Shown piece by piece: positions 10,666 through 20,984 of a DNA stretch of 64,000 bases. The DNA is from Ashinkailepas kermadecensis (Eukaryota; Arthropoda; Thecostraca; Neolepadidae). A model generated the notes under the pieces. The model had not been told where the DNA came from. It saw nothing but the letters and a program-made list of their open reading frames with translations, and made no database searches. The stretch's first letter is position 1; every line of letters starts with the position of its first letter. The stretch spans positions 62,001-126,000 of the forward strand of contig JAOTOM010004282.1 in NCBI GenBank assembly GCA_034440615.1. Reading direction: 5' to 3'. The position numbers and the translations under genes were made by a program.

Positions 10666-12268
10666 TTAATATTTGTCGGCACCTTTCGGTGCCTGGCGCA
10701 GCCACGATTGCAGCTCGGGCGGGCATGTGGGTTGGGTGCGTCCGGCGGCGGTTGACCCGCCTGAACCGTCCGACCGACCGGTGACCTTGGCGGCCGGCTC
10801 ACGTCGGCCGGCCACTGTCGCGGGGATGCCCGCCGGCTGGGAGTTGGTCGGATCACGTGGGGGCCGGCCGGCGCTGGACAAGCCAGGCCGGACCTGCGGC
10901 CCGCTGACGGGGAACGAGAATTTGCTCCCGCAGCGGAGTGACTGCGGGGCCTATCACTCCTCCCTGGAGTGGCCCATTTGTATGGAGCCGGAGTGGTCTG
11001 AGTGTTGGGAGCCCGGGTGGTTTGTGTCGGAGTGGTCTGAGTGTTGGGACCCAGGATGGTTTGTGTCGGTGTGGTCAGTGGAGTAAGTTTTTTTAGTGGA
11101 GCTAAACCTGGAATCATGTCTGTTTGCATCGAGGCAGAAGTAGTGTTGACGCGACGTGTGGGGGGAGCAACGGTGGCCGCCTGGGCGTAAGTTTTAGTTG
11201 ATGGAGAGGCGGCTTCGACAGACCGTCGGGCCTGGGGGTATGATACCCCGGTCGTGGCCTTCACAGCGCAGACCTCCTTCTCCTTGCGCCATACTGGACA
11301 GAGGGGTGATGTGGTCAGGTGGTCGGATGTGTTGCAGTTGAGACAGTGGACAGGTTTGGAGTAGGTGGAATCAGGATGGGATGATTCACCACACTTTGGG
11401 CAGCGGGCTGTTTGGCGACAAGTCTTGCTGCCATGCCCAAAGCGCTGGCAATTGAAACAGCGGAGAGGATTGGGAATAGAGACACGGACTTGGAATCGGA
11501 TGTAGCCGGCGAGGAGGGTCTTGGGAAGAGTTGTAGAGTTGAAGGTAAGGACTAGGAGACTCGTGTCACGTTTCTGGCCATCTTTGAAGGATGTGATGCG
11601 GCGGACGTGGGTCACCCCCTCCGGCCTGAGCTCCGCCTGAATATCTTCCTCAGACATGAAGCGGAGCTCCGGCGCGAAGACCGTGCCCTTGGTGGAGTTG
11701 CGGTTGGAGTGGAGTGAAATGGTCACGGATTTACCACAAAATGTGGTGGTACGGAGCAGGGCTTTGGTCTGGGCTCGGGTTTGGGTTTTGATGACGAGGG
11801 TTCCGTTGGCTGGGGCTTCAATGTCAGGATTGGCTAAGGAACAAATGGCGAGGAGTTGCTTGGTTGGCCAGAAAACGTTGACACGACGAAAGGAGACGGA
11901 CTCCTCGATAGGCTTTACCACGATGTATGATCCAGCACCGTCGAGGTAGGGTTCAATGGGTTCAGGTTGGGAGGACGTGGTCCGGTTCGAGCGTGGGTCA
12001 GCGGCGTGGAGAGTGATGGTCTGGTCTGGATTCCGAGGCGAGGTCGTAGTCTTGGGACGAGCAGGGGTCGGCGAAGCGCAAAGGGCTTCCATGACGTCAT
12101 CAAGGGGAATTGTCCGGCGTGGGTCATCAATGGTTGTGTCGAGAAGTTGGGCATCAGGTGCCAAGTCCGGGGTCGCGCAATGTTCATCTGGTGTGGTCAG
12201 CGGGGAAACTCAGACTCGGAGTCCTGTGGCGAGCTGGGGTCATTGTTCTTTTTCCTTTTTTTCCCCAT
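10666..12268 (-). pseudogene. I-like LINE ORF1 (Gag-like RNA-binding protein)
   Basis: The best start is the ATG at 12268 (MGKKRKKNN...), a basic N-terminus. A one-base disruption near 12205 separates it from the main frame, which then runs to about 10900. The middle carries an RRM-like region (blocks GSYIVVKPI and GTLVIKTQTR), then CCHC knuckles: CFNCQRFGHGSKTC, CPKCGESSHPDSTYSKPVHC and CLNCNTSDH. The C-terminal part is Pro/Thr-rich with TQTT repeats. A second frameshift near 10900 restores a frame ending SWLRQAPKGADKY and a stop at 10666-10668. The product binds element RNA in the ribonucleoprotein particle. Confidence 0.85.
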
Positions 12269-12439
12269 CACGGGGAAAAAAACCATACCGAACGATATCT
12301 AAATAAACACGCATAACAAAGGGAACGAAAATACTACGACGATGTAAACCGAGTGGGGCGACGGGTGTTACCCCACTAGAAAATGAAATAAGAAAAGAGC
12401 GACGGATGTCGTCCCACGAAAATGAAAAATATAAACTGC

Positions 12440-12550
12440 TGTAACAAGCAGTCAGTCGCACCAAGATTATGGTACAGCGGAGTAGTCAGCGGCTCCGGTC
12501 AGGTTTGAGCTGATAGTACTGAATACTCCATGCTAACTCAACCACTACAC
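12440..12550 (-). repeat. Possible solo LTR or LTR fragment
   Basis: On the minus strand this begins TGTAGTGGTTGAGTTAGC, identical to the first 18 bases of the Gypsy 3' LTR at 3146. It then diverges completely and can be read to a CTTGTTACA end. It sits just upstream of the I-like LINE. It may be a solo LTR of a related Gypsy family, or a shared terminal motif. No matching flanking duplication was seen. Confidence 0.4.
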
Positions 12551-13075
12551 TTACAGTGATATATTGCGCGTATTGTTACTTTCCGTATTGCCTTCTGGAA
12601 TAATATTCCACCATAGACGGCCGGCCGCCGGCGTTGCCCACGGCGGCCCCCGGCCCGTCCCCGCCCGCCCGCCATTCATGATATGGCGCAGCGTGGAATG
12701 AGTTAGGTTGAATGTTAATGGGCCCCAGCGCCAAAGTTACAGGCAGATTTTCATATTTGAAACAATAGGCGATGTGCCTGACATGAGTTCCGCCACCATA
12801 GGAGTTGAGGCCGACATGTTTTCTCGATATTGTTTAAGAACATTACGCTCATAGGCGTTGAATGGAAAGGGTGCATTTACAACCGTGAATTTCTCCTACA
12901 CCATTTTGGCGTGGCAGAACCGATGTTGCATGGTATTTTTGAAGGGTGGAACTCTACTTTTTGTCGTGCCGCCGCTCGGCGGACCTACGGATCCTCTGGG
13001 CAGAAACCGTCGGCGCTTGACGTGCATCGAGCCATGCCAGAACCTCAATCATGCCGGAAAGCTTCATGTCAAAAG
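12551..13075. other. Anonymous DNA with a short GC-rich block
   Basis: A strongly GC-rich stretch at about 12615-12680 (GGCCGGCCGCCGG and CCCGCCCGCCC) interrupts AT-rich DNA. A 107-codon plus-strand frame at 12830-13153 has no recognisable domain. I cannot support a gene. Confidence 0.4.
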
Positions 13076-13077
13076 GT

Positions 13078-13450
13078 AAAAACGACAGGGTTAGATAGCT
13101 ATAAAAGTAGTCTAGTATGGCATCAGAAGGCAGCTGATTTAATGTCGGTATAATTGAGACCATTGGAAATTAACTCGTTAATGTAGAATATGATATACAA
13201 TTTAAAGGAATACAATGTGACAATTCGAGACACAAATCCTGGAATTTAGTGCAAAAAATGACAGGGTTAGATATCTATAAAAGTAGTCGAGTATGGCATC
13301 AGAATGCGACTGATTTTATGCCGGTATATTTCAGACCATTGTAAATTAATTCGGTAATGTAGAACATCTGATATACAATTTAAAGGAATACAATGTGATA
13401 ATTTTGGACACAATTTCTGGAATTGAATGCAAAAGTGACATGGTTAAACC
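13078..13450. repeat. 176-bp tandem duplication plus partial third copy
   Basis: GACAGGGTTAGATA recurs at 13084 and 13260, with a degenerate GACATGGTTAAAC at 13437, giving spacings of 176 and 177 bp. Each unit contains TATAAAAGTAGTC, GGCATCAGAA and ATACAATTTAAAGGAATAC. The two full copies agree at most positions. The third breaks off after a few tens of bases. Confidence 0.85.
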
Positions 13451-15925
13451 TTCATGGAAGTTATTCAAGATGATATAAAAATGTAGCACGTTCCATTTTC
13501 GTTTAGTTAAGAACATTGGATATTGTCAGCACATCACACAGAAAATGTATGACGCGTTTTTATCACAAAGTGTTGAGTGGTCAATTGCTCCCATTTCACT
13601 TTAAGGGCAAAGTGACAGGGTGAAATGATTTGACAATATAACGAACTACATACTAAAATATCACACAAACTTAACGTAAAGCATCTAAAATATCACACAA
13701 ACAACCTTAACTTGCCTGCACATTGATTGCAAACACTCGCTTTTATAGACAGACATGTAACGTACTCGCTTTAAAGGCGGCGCAAATGACTTTTATGGTC
13801 CGGCACGCCTAACAAAATCACTCTCCCTCTGGCTGTGAGAGTAGTCCACTGGAACATGGCCACCAGCAGGCAGGGACATAGTATAAACGGGTAGATGAAC
13901 AGATATATGGCTTATGACGAGCTAGTTTAAGGAGCTGCATAATTCCTCATTTGCACTGAAAGGGAAAGTCCAAATTACACACGAAATACGCCAACGGCCG
14001 GCGCCAGAGTCGTTGGTTGGTGGAAACAAGAAATAATTGGATGGTCCCAACCATCGCACGGCGTATGTGTGTCGTATAAGTTAATGTGAGCCGCGTCATG
14101 TCCGCAATCGGCCCGTAATAATAGCATCGTTAGCGAGAACAATTCCTTGCATAATTTGGTAAATATCAGCAATTAACTTTGTACGGCTGTTCATCAGTGT
14201 ATATTGTTCTATGAATGTGAAGTTTAAAAAAAAATAACAAGCGGGTGCTTAGCAGAAAATCAGGCGGATACGCCACAAGCAAATCACATTGAGGTACAAC
14301 TTGCTTGGTGCTTGATAACACCAAGAGTGCTATTTTACTTCTACTTTTTACTTATCACGGCCATATCTCTATCGGGTCTGTTTCCAAACGAATCATCTTA
14401 GACGATAGATGCACTGGCTATAAAACCCATCAACCCTGGCTATAAAACCCATCAACCCTGGCTATAAAACCCAATGCAAGAAAATTGACCGGACAATCTT
14501 ACAGCATCTCGCAGTAAACGCACAACTAAATTCTGACTGGTTCCTGGACAGAATGATGGGGTAGGTAAGGTGAATATCACCTCTACATTGATCACGTTCA
14601 ATCTGACAGACCGAAATTATCGTTTTGAATTTCATCTTTTCAGCCGCTAAGATACAAAACGATAAGTTCATCGCACACTGAAAGTCCTGATTCATTGACA
14701 TTCCCCGTTCAAATATGTAATTATTGATGGGACTCGACTGATCATTACATCAGTTCAAACCTTCCAAAGCGGTGGGAATCTCCACCATGAACTCAGGCGA
14801 AATCACCGGAAAAATAACACAGCCATAATATCAAGTAATATCAGCCATAACATCAGCCATAATAATATAACCTTGATCATGTCGACAGAATATGTTGGTT
14901 GTCTGAGTAAATAGCCCTATGCATAACGTTCCAAATATATGTGTTTCTTCAACCTGCAAAAACCGTGTGGTTCTACCCTCCCCCAAACCTCAAGTCCGTG
15001 GGCACTTGCCCAGTTTGCCCCTCATGATTCGCCTTGTGCTCTGGCATACAACTGTATATTTCATACACATTGGGATGAAACCAGAGCTATTCAAGCCCAT
15101 TCAAGTATCGGAGAGTGCTCATGCAGAAATGATGCGCGAGAAACCTTAGCCTTAGAATAGGCGAGACGAAATGTTCAGGTAGGTGGAGTGCCATGGCAAC
15201 CTTTCCGTGGTGTGAGCAAAGCGAAGGTATCATGAGTCAAAGGTATCATGGGTAGATTACGTTCAGATGATCACACTTGTCCATTTTTGTTCAGATTTGT
15301 CCCGACTTGACCTGGTTTGACCAGGAATGGATGAAATATTTAACACGATTCCTGATATCACAGAGCTGGTTCCCTCTGAATTAGAAGTGTACATCACCAC
15401 AAACACGGCAACAGCCCGGCAATAACTGTATGTTGGCCTGATTTAAGTTATCACCCGCCAACTTTGATGTGCCAATATCATAGAAACGACCAACAGGACA
15501 GTTGTGCGCTATAAGGCGCTGAATTAAAGTATGCAATCGTCTGATAGAGGTTAGAAGGGACAAATTCCGCCCCTGTACTATATGGGCTGACTATTAGGTA
15601 TGGAAGCTACTACAGAGTTGCATATGTTTTGTTATTCTTCCAATGGTCCTCAGATAATCCGACTAGATCAGATGCAAAGAAAACTCGTTGTATACCCCAA
15701 CCCCCTGATCCTGTTGACAAGCATCGTCAATTATAAACATAAGCTGCCTTGAGCGTAAACCTATGCTTCTGAATACGCACCTCCTCATAGCATATTGGAC
15801 AAGCTGAGGGGCATTGTCCCCCTGTCTCATATTGAGGAGAAGCTGCCCCCACCGGCTCAGTTCTCCCATACTTGTTCAGAGAGGGTCTAAGGGCCCCGTA
15901 CACAAGTCCCAGGAGCTCCACAAGT
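13451..15925. other. Anonymous DNA
   Basis: A motif CTAAAATATCACACAAAC occurs twice near 13652-13705. Open frames are all under 100 codons and without domains. Apart from the short tandem repeat at 14412-14473, listed separately, nothing is recognisable. Confidence 0.5.
14412..14473. repeat. 22-bp tandem repeat, three copies
   Basis: CTGGCTATAAAACCCATCAA occurs three times head to tail, the last copy ending differently. Each unit contains a TATAAAA box-like string, but no gene start follows. Confidence 0.85.
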
Positions 15926-15929
15926 AAGC

Positions 15930-16185
15930 TTTAAGGGTGTCATTAGGACGTCTGTGAGACGCCTTCGTAACGTATTTGGAACGCCCTACCATGTCTCTTG
16001 AACACGCTTAGACCGTCTTTGGAGCGCCTTCAGGGCACCCGTAGGGCGTGCCTAGGAACATTCTTGGCTCTCCAAGAACCTGCTAAGGGTGCCACACAGA
16101 CCATGTAGGGTCGCCTTTAGGAGTTAGCACGTCTGAAGGACGCCCTCATGACCATTCATATGAGGGCCCAGGATGTTTTTATTCA
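15930..16185. repeat. Degenerate array of about 22-bp units
   Basis: Recurring short cores such as GACGCCTTC, GAACGCCCT, GAGCGCCTTCAGG and GGACGCCCTC are spaced about 20-23 bp apart. No two units are identical. The array looks like an old minisatellite that has mutated but kept its phase. Confidence 0.45.
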
Positions 16186-16894
16186 TCTTTGTAACGCATA
16201 TTGAGCGAACTAAACGTCCGTAACGGACATATCTGGGCGCCCCGGACGCCCCGATAAGTGCACGTTATATCCGCAACCTACCAGCTGTACCGCCCCCGGA
16301 AAGGTTGGACGAGCCTAATTCGTACCGTAGACGTCTACGTTCCTGAGATCAGGTGTCATGATTTCCGCTGTCAGGTAGGTCCAACCATTGGACAACCTGT
16401 GAACGTCAGGTCAGATGCCATGTAGCAAAATCCACCTCAGAATGTGACGTTGCCCCTCACCCACACTTAATTTGTTCGGACCTTCATTCGCCTCTGCGCC
16501 GGTGGCCGACGTTGGCGATATAACCAGCTGCTATGTGTGACATAGCCAGACAGTTTGGTGGTCAAATCAACTAGTTTCATGATATAGCCAGTTGATATTA
16601 CTCTGACACTGTTCATTCTAACGCGGACGTACGCTGCATTATCAAACTCAACAGCACACTTCGCAAGTGACGAGATCGTACATACACTCTCTTCTGCGCG
16701 ACTGGTAGTCTTACGCGGTAAGGCGATAGCGTACACGTGATGTCGACTGTCGACGACGGCGCAACATGCTCGCAACGCTGAGCATTGCTGCTTCCGGTGC
16801 ACCAATGCTGCTTCCGGTGGACAGCGTTTGTGGACCGACGTGTCCAGGCTACTGAACAGCACTTCAGAGAGCCGGCCCTGCACGACAACATGAG
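16186..16894. other. Anonymous DNA
   Basis: A 138-codon minus-strand frame at 16467-16883 has no known domain and overlaps a 92-codon frame on the same strand. Neither looks coding. Nothing else is evident before the array that follows. Confidence 0.45.
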
Positions 16895-17914
16895 CCCAGG
16901 TGAGTCAGACCAGGTGAGTCAGACCGGGTGAGTCAGACCAGGTGAGTCAGCCCAGGTGAGTCAGACCAGGTGAGTCAGCCCAGGTGAGTCAGACCAGGTG
17001 AGTCATACCAGGTGAGTCAGACCGGGTGAGTCAGACCAGGTGAGTCAGACCAGGTGAGTCAGCCCAGGTGAGTCAGACCAGGTGAGTCAGCCCAGGTGAG
17101 TCAGACCAGGTGAGTCAGCCCAGGTGAGTCAGTCCAGGTGAGTCAGACCAGGTGAGTCAGACCAGGTGAGTCAGCCCAGGTGAGTCAGACCAGGTGAGTC
17201 AACCCAGGTGAGTCAGCCCAGGTGAGTCAGACCGGGTGAGTCAAACCAGGTGAGTCAGTCCAGGTGAGTCAGCCCAGGTGAGTCAGCCCAGGTGAGTTAT
17301 CCCAGGTGACTCAGTCCAGGTGAGTCAGCTCAGGTGAGTCAGCTCAGGTGAGTCAGCCCAGGTGAGTCAGCCCAGGTGAGTCAGCCCAGGTGAGTCAGAC
17401 CAGGTGAGTCAGACCAGGTGAGTCAGACCAGGTGAGTCAATCCAGGTGAGTCAGACCAGGTGAGTCAATCCAGGTGAGTCAGACCAGGTGAGTCAGTCCA
17501 GGTGAGTCAGTCCAGGTGAGTCAGACCGGGTGGGTCAGACCAGGTGAGTCAGCCCAGGTGAGTCAGACCAGGCGAGTCAGCCCAGGTGAGTCAGACCAGG
17601 TGAGTCAGCCCAGGTGAGTCAGCCCAGGTGAGTTAACCCAGGTGAGTCAGCCCAGGTGAGTCAGACCGGATGAGTCAAATCAGGTGAGTCAGACCAGGTG
17701 AGTCTGACCAGGTGAGTCAGATCGGGTGAGTCAGACCGGGTGAGTCATACCATGTGAGTCAGTCCAGGTGAGTCAGACCAGGTGAGTCAGACCAGGTGAG
17801 TCAGACCATGTGAGTCAGACCAAGTGAGTCAGACCATGTGAGTCAGACCAGGTGAATCAGACCAGGTGAATCAGACCAGGTGAGTCAGACCGGGTGAGTC
17901 AGACCAGGTGAGTC
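16895..17914. repeat. 14-bp minisatellite CAGGTGAGTCAGAC, about 70 copies
   Basis: The unit CAGGTGAGTCAGAC repeats head to tail for about 1,020 bp. Variants affect mainly the two bases before CAGG (AC, CC, TC) and a few G/A sites. Every good unit contains CAG|GTGAGT, a consensus 5' splice site on the plus strand, and TGAGTCA, the consensus AP-1/bZIP site on both strands. The array lies directly downstream of the stop of the minus-strand coiled-coil exon, so it would be 3' flank or 3' UTR of that gene. Confidence 0.95.
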
Positions 17915-18167
17915 GCTGTCCCAAGGCGCTGGCTCAAGTTCAATGTTGTGCTTTTTCAGGCTTAGGAGCTGGGTATTCAGGCTGGCAGCTGGCAGCTTCG
18001 GATACCCAATACAACGGCCGAAGAGCCCGATGCGGCGACTTCAGGAACTGGTGCTGTCCGATTCTGCATTAGTGCGGAGTAGCAGCTCAGTATGGGCGCA
18101 CTCACTGATATGTGCAAGAGCTCGGTGCAGGCGTTCTCACAGGCGCAACAGCTTGGTGTAGGCGTTC
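17915..18167. other. Spacer between array and coiled-coil exon
   Basis: About 250 bp with a small internal duplication (GGCGTTCTCACAGGCG occurs at 18129 and 18161). It probably holds the 3' end of the minus-strand gene if the exon ending at 18168 is terminal. No clear AATAAA was seen on the minus strand. Confidence 0.4.
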
Positions 18168-19076
18168 TCACAGGCGGAAGAGCTCGGTTTTGGCGTGGTA
18201 ACTTGTCTTGGTGTTAGTGTGCGGCCAGAGCTGAACATGCGCTGAAGGCGATGTCAGCGGCTGTTGGGAGGCGTGCTGTTGGTGGCGCACCTCCGCCATA
18301 CGTCGGACAGCTGCCTCTTTAGCACGGCTAGCCTCTTTGGCGCGGCTCTCCTCTGTCGACGCTTCCTTCAGCGCAGCCTTCAATGCAGCTGATCCATGTC
18401 GCACCAGCTGAGCCATCTTGGCCGCCTCCGCCACCTCCAGCAGTCGGAGCTTCTCCCGCTGCCGGTCCCGCTCGGCCTCAGCCTGCCGCGCCTGCGCCAG
18501 CGCCTGCGAGGCCCGTAGGCGAGCCGTCCGCAGGTGGGTCCGGACCAGCTTCAGCTGGCGCCGGTCGGTCGCCAGCCGCTGTTTCAGCAGCCACACGGTG
18601 CTGTCGTGCCGCTCGCTGCTCTCCACCAGCTGCTGCTCCAGCTGGCGGCGGAGCTGGCGCTGCCGGGTCAGCCGCGACTGGACGTCAGCGCGCCGGTCGG
18701 CCAGCCGCTCGTAGCCGCGTCTGGCGGCAGCGGCGCGGCGTGCCGCCTCGCCGGCGCGCCGCCGCGCCTCGCTGCGGCACCGCTCTGCCGCCTGCCGCAG
18801 CTCAGCCTGCCGGAGCGCCTGCCGTTCAGCGCCGCGCTGCCGCTCGGAGGCGGTCGCGGCGCCGGTTGCGGCGCTGGCCCGCTCGGCGACCCGCGCCGCC
18901 TCGGCCCCACGGAGCCGGGAGAGCGCCGCCTGCGCCTGGCTGACGGCCGACGACACGTTGCTGCGCACGAACGACGTTGTCCTGAGCAGAGTTTCGCGCG
19001 CTGAGATCAGCGCGCGCTCCTGTGCGGCTGCACTCTGCTGTGTTCTCTGTGGCTGTACTCTCACTGACACTGCACT
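18168..19076 (-). CDS. Coiled-coil exon of the EGF/TSP1 gene
   Basis: This minus-strand frame is very rich in Ala, Arg, Glu and Gln and almost free of Pro and Gly. It has long uninterrupted helical heptad runs, for example QRQLRRQLEQQLVESSER and LKEASTEESRAKEASRAKE. It should form an extended coiled coil for oligomerisation. It is offset by one frame from the TSP1 exon. A short intron (19236-19077, GT...AG, phase 0) would join MRSELQ to SAVSVRVQ in frame. The alternative is an indel near 19190. The frame ends at TGA 18168-18170, after TELFRL. Whether that is the true C-terminus is unknown. Confidence 0.6.
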   Translation of the reverse strand, partial: SAVSVRVQPQRTQQSAAAQERALISARETLLRTTSFVRSNVSSAVSQAQAALSRLRGAEAARVAERASAATGAATASERQRGAERQALRQAELRQAAERCRSEARRRAGEAARRAAAARRGYERLADRRADVQSRLTRQRQLRRQLEQQLVESSERHDSTVWLLKQRLATDRRQLKLVRTHLRTARLRASQALAQARQAEAERDRQREKLRLLEVAEAAKMAQLVRHGSAALKAALKEASTEESRAKEASRAKEAAVRRMAEVRHQQHASQQPLTSPSAHVQLWPHTNTKTSYHAKTELFRL

Positions 19077-19236
19077 CTGTGAGCCTCCGAGCAGCGAGCG
19101 TCTGCGTCGCGAGCCAGCCCATCCACCGTCTGGCCGGGAGTCGGTGTTGGAGTGAATAAGATCGGCGATGGCGTCGCTCCAGCAGATGTGCCAGCAAATT
19201 CGCCTGATTTTCGTGCTGTTTCTCTGCATCTTCCAC

Positions 19237-19796
19237 CTGCAACTCACTCCGCATCAGCGAGTTCTCCAAGTCGTCGTAACTGTCGATCTGGCTGAGAGAG
19301 CGGCGGCGTCGAACGACGGGCTCAAAGCCGATGAAATGTAACAGCTTCCAGTACTGGGACACAGAGGCGCCTTTTCTATCCTCTCGTGCCCATCTAGTCG
19401 TCTTCAAGTCAGCAATCGTTTTAGCTTTATCACCTTGCCAGACCTCCAAATGTTCACCACGGCCATCGTGCGGTTCCCAGTTCTCACCAGCCTCGTCTCG
19501 GCTACTGGTTCCATCGCGACGCTGAGCGTTTCCAGAATGCCGGGTGCTGGGGGCGCCCGCGTGTCCGGCGTGACTGGACTGTGACGCGTGACGCCGGCAG
19601 CCCGTGGTGGTCCGACACGGCCGGGTCTGCTCCGGCTCTCCGTCGCAGCCGGGTGACCTGCGGCCACAGATTCTGGTGCGCAGACGAATGCCGGCACCAC
19701 AGTCAGTCTGACAGGCTGACCAGGCCGACCAGGCACGCCAGCCACCCTCGGCGGCGGGCGGCCTCACGCGCTCCTGGCACCGGCCGCCAGAAAATC
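19237..19796 (-). CDS. EGF end plus thrombospondin type 1 exon
   Basis: The exon starts after a TCGGCAG acceptor, in phase 1. Its first residues, GFSGGRCQE, complete an EGF domain whose earlier cysteines lie in the exon at 28512. A TSP type 1 repeat follows: WRAWSAWSACQTDCGAG has the paired Trp and first cysteines, then RTRICGRR, CDGEPEQTRPC and a closing Cys. TSP1 repeats mediate extracellular protein and glycan binding. Downstream is a hydrophilic linker, then LHFIGFEPVV and a helical segment ending SELQ, where a CAG|GTGGAA donor is possible. A second small intron ending at GTGTCCCAG near 19350 cannot be excluded. Confidence 0.8.
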
Positions 19797-19839
19797 CTGC
19801 CGACACACAGGGCGAGCGTCAGATGTGGCCCCACAGGCC

Positions 19840-20515
19840 AGATGTGCAGGTGAGAGGTGAGAGGAAGAGATGGAGGTGAGAGTAGAGTGTTGTAGCCGGA
19901 CAGGCCAGATGTGGAGGCGAGAGGTGAGAGGAATAGGTGGAGGTGAGAGTAGAGAGGAAGATGTGGAGGTGAGAGGTGAGAGGAAGAGGTTGAGGTGAGA
20001 GTAAGAGGTTGAGATGAGAGTACGAGGTTGAGGTGAGAGTAAGAGGTGGAGGTGAGAGCAGAGAGGAAGATGTGGAGGTGAGAGGCGAGAGTAAGCGGTG
20101 GAGGTGAGAGTAGAGAGGAAGATGTGGAGGCGAGAGGTGCGAGTAAGAGGTGGAAGTGAAAGTAAGAGGTGGAAGTGAGAGTAAGGGGTGGAAGTGAGAG
20201 TAAGAGGTGGAAGTGAGAGTAAGAGGTGGAAGTGAGAGTAAGAGGTGGAAGTGAGAGTAAGAGGTGGAAGTGAGAGTAGAGAGGAAGATGTGGCTGGACA
20301 AGCCAGAGGTGGAGGTGAGAGTAGAGAGGAATATATGGAGGTAAGAGGTGAGAGGAAGAGGTGGGAGTGAGAGTAGAGAGGAAGATATGGCTGGACAAGT
20401 CAGAGGTGGAGGTGAGAGTAGAGGGGAAGATGCGGAGGTGAGAGGTGAGAGGAAGAGGTGGGAGTGAGAGTAGAGAGGAAGATATGGCTGGACAGGCCAG
20501 AGGCGGAGGTGAGAG
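19840..20515. repeat. Purine-strand minisatellite in the intron
   Basis: Units of about 18-21 bp based on GAGGTGAGAGTAAGAGGTG run for about 675 bp, with interspersed GGACAAGCCAGAGG blocks. On the minus (gene) strand the array is almost pure C/T with few purines. It ends about 45 bp before the TSP1 exon acceptor at 19797-19798. The long minus-strand open frames over it are repetitive Ser/Leu/Thr/Pro strings and not real proteins. Confidence 0.9.
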
Positions 20516-20595
20516 TACATAGGAAGGAGAACAGATTGTGGGAGTGGGAGAAGAGAGGGAAGCGAACTGAGAATGAAGAACAAGTAAAAAGCCAG

Positions 20596-20599
<4 letters not shown>

Positions 20600-20643
<44 letters not shown>
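20600..20643. repeat. (AG)n microsatellite
   Basis: An AG dinucleotide run of about 44 bp extends the purine-rich tract of the neighbouring minisatellite. Confidence 0.95.
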
Positions 20644-20646
<3 letters not shown>

Positions 20647-20908
20647 AGAGATTCACTTCCGAACTTTTCGATAGTAGACAAGAAGAATGATAGATTGGTT
20701 TTGAAGAATGAGGGACAGCACTTAGACGTGAACCAAAAATTATGGGTATGACAAGAATACTGGCAGCAAAGAGGTCAGAGCGGAGAACACGGACAAGAGA
20801 GCACAGGTGAGGAGAGGTTGGTGGAGACTGACGCCCGCCACTGCGTGTCGGAGGCTCCCATCGGTGTTATGTCAATCGGCTGTTTTCTGTCTACTGCTTA
20901 ATCCAAGG

Positions 20909-20912
20909 TATA

Positions 20913-20981
<69 letters not shown>
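20909..20981. repeat. (AT)n microsatellite
   Basis: A TA dinucleotide run of about 70 bp has one short GTGTG interruption near 20918. Confidence 0.95.

Positions 20982-20984
<3 letters not shown>

Larger units (their letters stand above)
6960..12470 (-). mobile_element. Near full-length I-like LINE with RNase H
   Basis: On the minus strand ORF1 with CCHC knuckles is followed within about ten bases by ORF2, whose order is endonuclease, RT, RNase H and Cys/His tail. That layout defines the I-group of non-LTR retrotransposons. The total is about 5.5 kb, close to a complete element. Several frameshifts and stops, plus two catalytic Asp-to-Gly changes, show that this copy is dead. The 3' end lies near 6960 in AT-rich DNA with an AATAAA-like motif; the 5' UTR probably reaches about 12470. 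Confidence 0.9.

Noticed and set aside
18383..19004. Plus-strand Ala/Pro/Arg-rich frames
   Set aside because: Shadows of the minus-strand coiled-coil exon in GC-rich DNA.
19703..20656. Minus-strand frames of 317 and 254 codons rich in Ser/Leu/Thr/Pro
   Set aside because: Translation of the intronic minisatellite; the polypyrimidine strand avoids stop codons.
20909..20981. AT run considered as a promoter or origin element
   Set aside because: A simple dinucleotide microsatellite with no associated gene start.
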